Positions 60,782 through 64,000 of a DNA stretch of 64,000 nt are shown in pieces. Source of the DNA: Girardinichthys multiradiatus (Eukaryota > Chordata > Actinopteri > Cyprinodontiformes > Goodeidae); the NCBI RefSeq assembly GCF_021462225.1, contig NC_061811.1:4981163-5045162 (forward strand), read 5' to 3'. Made by a program: the position numbers and the translations under genes. Position 1 is the first letter of the stretch, and the number at the start of each line of letters is the position of its first letter. The notes beneath the pieces were generated by a model. That model was given only the letters and a program-made list of their open reading frames with translations. It ran no database searches and was not told the origin of the DNA.

Positions 60782-60990
60782 ATGGGAAAGGGGCAAAGTA
60801 AAGAGAAACAAAGTAAACTAATTGACTTAGAAGGGGAGGTAAAGTTTATGGAGAACTATGTAAAAGGAGCAGGTATGATCTGTCATAGATGGAATAAAAA
60901 ATAAAAAACATGGGTTTTTGGGCAAATTAGATACAAAGGATGTCTTAAAATTACAAGGGGATCTAAAGTTGTTAAAGAAGTAATCTGAGA
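60782..60990 (+). pseudogene. gag 5' stub
   Basis: ATG at 60782 opens a 40-codon frame (MGKGQSKEKQ...), with Gly2 and a basic/Ser stretch as in a myristoylated matrix protein. It stops at 60902-60904; a shifted frame continues with LDTKDVLKLQGDLKLLKK to about 60985 and then stops. No capsid or nucleocapsid sequence follows. Assignment as gag relies on position after the leader and on the N-terminal signature. Confidence 0.6.
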
Positions 60991-62792
60991 GTAAAAGATT
61001 TTGTAGGCAAGCATTAGTGAGAAACAGGTGCTTTAAAAATCATTCTATGGTGTTATACTACCAACAATATCATGATAAAATGCAAAAGATTCATTTTACA
61101 GGGAAATAATTCCATATTTGGCTCAGATTGTTTGCATTCTTGATTTTTCCTCTTTGAGAGAAGTTAAATTTCAGCTCTGTGAAACGACCTTGACAAAGAG
61201 ATGCAGCTGCCTGAAAACAAAGATAAAACTTCTGCAAACAGCAGAAGCCTGTCTCTGCTGAAAGGTCTGAAAAAATTGTAACTCTACCCTGCATGTGTCA
61301 AACTCAAGGTCCGCGGGCCAAAACCGGACCCCAGAAGTTTAGTGATTCTCTAGAAGTAGAGCCTTTTAATATGGTGATTGTGTGCTTGAATGTTATTTTG
61401 TCAATCAATAAGCAGTTTTGTTTACATTCTGCCACAATCTGCCTTTTGAAAATGTTTTGAATCTTGCTCTTTATGTATAAAAAAAAAAAAGAAAGAAAAG
61501 AAAAATTGGCTAAAGTCTGCAGACATAAAATGAACCTGGATTGAAGCTCTAACTAAGTTTATTTAATCTGAGATCTTCTCCAAATGCAACAGTATATGTC
61601 AGTCTACATGAGATACTAACAACTTCACCTACTGGTATAATATAAAGATCTGATTGAATATGTGAAACAAACAATGATGAAAGTTTTTCAACAGGTGATG
61701 CTCATCCAGGAGGAAGACAGTGTTCCTAGGAAATGCAGCTCATTCATTAACAATCATTTTTTCTCCTATAGGTGGACGTTTTGCTGATTAATCATAGGCT
61801 GGATCTATGAAACATTATGTGCACAGACCAAATGACCAAGGTTCTGACTGACTTATGAACCTCACTGACCTGACAATGATAACATGACACCCAACAGACA
61901 ACACCTTTAAGGTGGATCCACTAAGACCACCTTATTGATTCTTGGTGAATAAAAAAAAAAAAAAAAAAGGAATTGAAGCGTTCAAAACAGACCTTGTGGA
62001 AACAAAAGGGGTTATGAGGAAACAATGTGCATTTTAAGAATAATAGAAGTCAAATTATGTTCAAATCTTTGCAAATAAAAATTACTCTGACAGAGAAATA
62101 AGTAAGTAGTGTGTGAATGTGTGTGAATGGGAATGACTGATTTCATTGTAATGCATCTTTGAGGGACATTAAAAGCGCTAATAAAGGTCTGATGTTCTGA
62201 TGATCTTTGCCAAATTTATATCTTAATAAGGTTTCCAGAATCTTTTCCGAAAAATCATATAAAGATAGCAAAGGTTCTACCTGTATTAAAAATACTGATA
62301 ACTATAGGAAAGTTCATAGATCTGTCTTCAATTTTTCCTAATTCTTTTACAAACAGGTTATTTAAACTTTCATGTGGCCAAATGTCTGTGTTTGACTTTC
62401 TGTTTTTGTGAAATAAATGTCTGTTTCATGTTATGTAAAAATTAGAGTCCTCAACATTACCATAATAATATTAGGTTAGTTCTCTATGGTAAAACAAAAA
62501 GATTTTAACAGATGTTTAGACTTTTTCCAGTCAGGTTCAAAATGATTGAATTAGACTCAAACTTAACATAAGATTAAATTAACCTTAACAGAATTACTGG
62601 ACTGGACTGAAATAGAGAAAACTTGAGTTAATTGAAACAAACTTTAGTTACTTGAACTAAATACAAAGCTGACTGAAACTGTATGTTGTATCTATAAAAC
62701 TGGGTAAAACAAACTAAGATTATAAGATATAATATGCCCTTCATTTTTTGTGTTCATCAGTGAGTGAGTTTTTATTTTTTTATTTTTAATAA
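60991..62792. other. Non-coding filler within provirus
   Basis: No protease, polymerase or capsid motif recognised. Contains A runs (61486-61498, 61951-61969) and a short 'tgtcaaactcaaggtccgcgggcc' stretch near 61297 that resembles an old dispersed repeat. It probably represents a deletion plus later insertions. Confidence 0.45.
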
Positions 62793-63344
62793 GAACTAAA
62801 CCAAACATTATCTGAAGAAATAGCAAAAAGCCGAAAAGACTTAAAAGATACCCCTCTGACAGATGGAGAAACATTATTTGTAGACGGGTCTTCCAAAAAA
62901 GATGAGAAAGGTAAAACAAAAACCGGATATGCTGTAGTAACTCTTGATAAAGTACTGAAAGCAGAAGCACTCCCTTCACACTACTCAGCGCAAGCTGCTG
63001 AGTTAGTAGCCTTAACTGAAGCATGCAAATTAATGACAGGAAAAAGTGCAACAATATACACTGATAGCCAGTATGCATATGCAACAACGCATACTTTTGC
63101 ACAACATTGGAAAAATAGGGGTATGATTACCTCCACTGGAAAACCTGTAACACATGCAGCACTATTAACAGAGCTATTGCAAGCAGTCCAACTGCCAAAA
63201 AAGCTTGCAATATGCAAATGTGCGGCACACACCACAGGAACAGACACTGTGCAGAAAATAAACCTATCCTACCAAAAAACCTATACAAATGGGCAGCAAT
63301 TTCGAGTCATGGAGTTTCTCATGTCTCGAGAGGAGGAATGGTAG
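62793..63344 (+). pseudogene. Retroviral pol: RNase H domain
   Basis: Open frame of 183 codons after a stop at 62790-62792. The four acidic residues of RNase H are visible at codon 31 (FVDGSS), 70 (AAELVAL), 91 (YTDSQYA) and 151 (HTTGTDTV), with a basic loop between. Length and order fit gamma/epsilon-type RNase H. The polymerase domain that should precede is missing. The frame runs past the domain because of a shift near 63243-63265 before integrase. Confidence 0.85.
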
Positions 63345-63472
63345 GATTAGTGAACAAAATATACACAACATATGGATTTAACTCTTATTCAAAAAATTTT
63401 TGTAGAACATGTTTGATCTGTGCTAAACACAATGCACAAGGGAACTTCAGACCAAAAAGGGGACTAAAATAA
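63266..63472 (+). pseudogene. Retroviral integrase N-terminal zinc finger
   Basis: In a frame shifted from RNase H, LYKWAAISSHGVSHVSRGG gives the H-x3-H and CRTCLICAKH the C-x2-C of the integrase HHCC zinc finger, followed by PKRGLK and a stop at 63470-63472. The DDE catalytic core and C-terminal domain are absent: the sequence passes directly into an env-like region, so an internal deletion of integrase is likely. Confidence 0.8.
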
Positions 63473-63546
63473 GTTTCTTAATAGCAGTGTTTATTCTAAC
63501 CATCATAATTTGTGTTGTGGTCATAGCATTGTGGTATCTGTTGTAG
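63469..63546 (+). other. Hydrophobic segment frame
   Basis: This frame encodes about 22 strongly hydrophobic residues (FLIAVFILTIIICVVVIALW) before a TAG at 63544-63546. It is in the same frame as the env-like ORF downstream. It could be a membrane segment of a displaced env piece or a decayed duplicate of the env leader; chance is possible. Confidence 0.4.
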
Positions 63547-63687
63547 CATTGTAGCTCTTCATCTGACCTTCAGAGAAAGTCCGGCTACAAAGGGAGCTGC
63601 AATCATAGTTTGCAGCTGTCTCAAACCGGTGAAGATTGTCCACAGCTCTGTTACAGGTTTTTAGGAAGGGCGCCAATCTACAGAAAG

Positions 63688-64000
63688 ATGTTCACGCCAA
63701 CACACAAAAAGATATTGATAATAGGGGGCGTCATCTCGATCATAATTGTAGGTGCCCTGCTAATATGGGAAAGAAATCATAGAACACTGCATAAAAGATC
63801 CCGGTCATCTGACCTTGACGAATCTGACGACAATAACAGGTGTGGAACAAAAAGAGCTTACCAATTCGGATTAATGGTGTGTGTGCAGTCAAACACCACC
63901 ACGAATCTTGTCATTCCACTTACCAGTCTTAGCCGTAAAACAGAAAAAGGCCAAGATTATAAAAACTACAAATGGTACTTGACTAATGATCAAAAACAAA
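63688..64000 (+). CDS. Env-like ORF, 5' part (open at window end)
   Basis: ATG at 63688 opens 104 codons with no stop before the edge. A basic N-terminus is followed by a long hydrophobic stretch at about residues 9-27 (ILIIGGVISIIIVGALLIW), then HKRSRSSDLDESDD, which has a basic cluster, and a Cys-containing region with an NTT glycosylation-type site (residues about 71-73). This is the layout of a retroviral Env leader or signal-anchor followed by the surface subunit. Position after pol supports it. The frame is also open upstream to 63547. Identity as Env is inferred from position and topology, not from a recognised domain. Confidence 0.55.
   Translation, partial: MFTPTHKKILIIGGVISIIIVGALLIWERNHRTLHKRSRSSDLDESDDNNRCGTKRAYQFGLMVCVQSNTTTNLVIPLTSLSRKTEKGQDYKNYKWYLTNDQKQ

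Larger units (their letters stand above)
59640..64000 (+). mobile_element. Endogenous retrovirus, 5' part (continues past window)
   Basis: Order seen: LTR, primer-binding site, long leader with tandem repeats, gag start, RNase H, integrase zinc finger, env-like frame. RNase H sequence style and gag N-terminal glycine fit a gamma/epsilon-type retrovirus. Protease, the RT polymerase domain, the integrase core and most of gag are absent, replaced by about 1.8 kb of non-coding AT-rich sequence (60990-62790), so this is a defective provirus. The 3' LTR is outside the window. Confidence 0.85.

Noticed and set aside
61297..61345. Short repeat-like stretch within the provirus ('tgtcaaactcaaggtccgcggg')
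   Set aside because: Resembles a widespread vertebrate repeat end, but it is too short to assign or bound.
1..64000. CRISPR array, prophage, operon, toxin-antitoxin or bacterial defence system
   Set aside because: No regularly spaced repeats, no ribosome-binding-site-linked gene rows; all evidence points to a vertebrate nuclear genome.

Overview
This window reads as nuclear DNA of a teleost fish. It is AT-rich (judged by eye), shows no bacterial gene organisation, and carries at least eleven Tc1/mariner-type elements or remnants, L2/Maui-like and other LINE fragments, a chromodomain Gypsy retrotransposon, tRNA-headed SINE-like repeats, solo LTRs, and the 5' part of a gamma/epsilon-like endogenous retrovirus. 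I recognise no host protein-coding exon, tRNA, rRNA or microRNA gene. The most likely setting is a gene desert or a very large intron.

Layout: 1-7384 holds a Tc1 remnant, LTR-like repeats (one a solo LTR with a perfect 5-bp target duplication), a LINE reverse-transcriptase scrap and a second Tc1 remnant. At 7385-14222 a Tc1-like element is split by a Gypsy chromovirus (7713-13764), which itself contains an L2-like LINE tail and an unidentified insertion. 14223-21348 is mostly unannotatable, with one Tc1 remnant and one LTR-like repeat. 21349-22618 is a nearly complete Tc1/mariner element whose transposase has D-D-36-E spacing and one stop codon. 22619-25090 packs a second mariner family, a SINE-like repeat and a LINE carrying a SINE insertion with a 12-bp target duplication. 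25091-41307 alternates unannotated DNA with Tc1 remnants, L2-like LINEs, a MITE and SINE copies. 41308-42566 is a second DD36E copy on the minus strand. 42567-48639 is about 6 kb with nothing I can name. 48873-49471 is a third, internally deleted DD36E copy that keeps a stop-free 106-codon DNA-binding-domain frame. A solo LTR (49834-50374), the 3' half of a Passport-like Tc1 (51253-51830) and two more Tc1 remnants follow. From 59640 to the window end lies a retroviral provirus with LTR, a tRNA-Tyr primer-binding site, a tandemly repeated hairpin leader, a gag stub, RNase H and integrase zinc-finger remnants, and an env-like frame still open at the edge.

There are no operon-like relationships. 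The functional logic is parasitic: autonomous sources (mostly decayed), their non-autonomous derivatives and nested insertions. The two points I find most worth following are the covarying hairpin repeats in the retroviral leader and the DNA-binding-only transposase frame of the short DD36E copy. I did not find a host defence or other new protein system.
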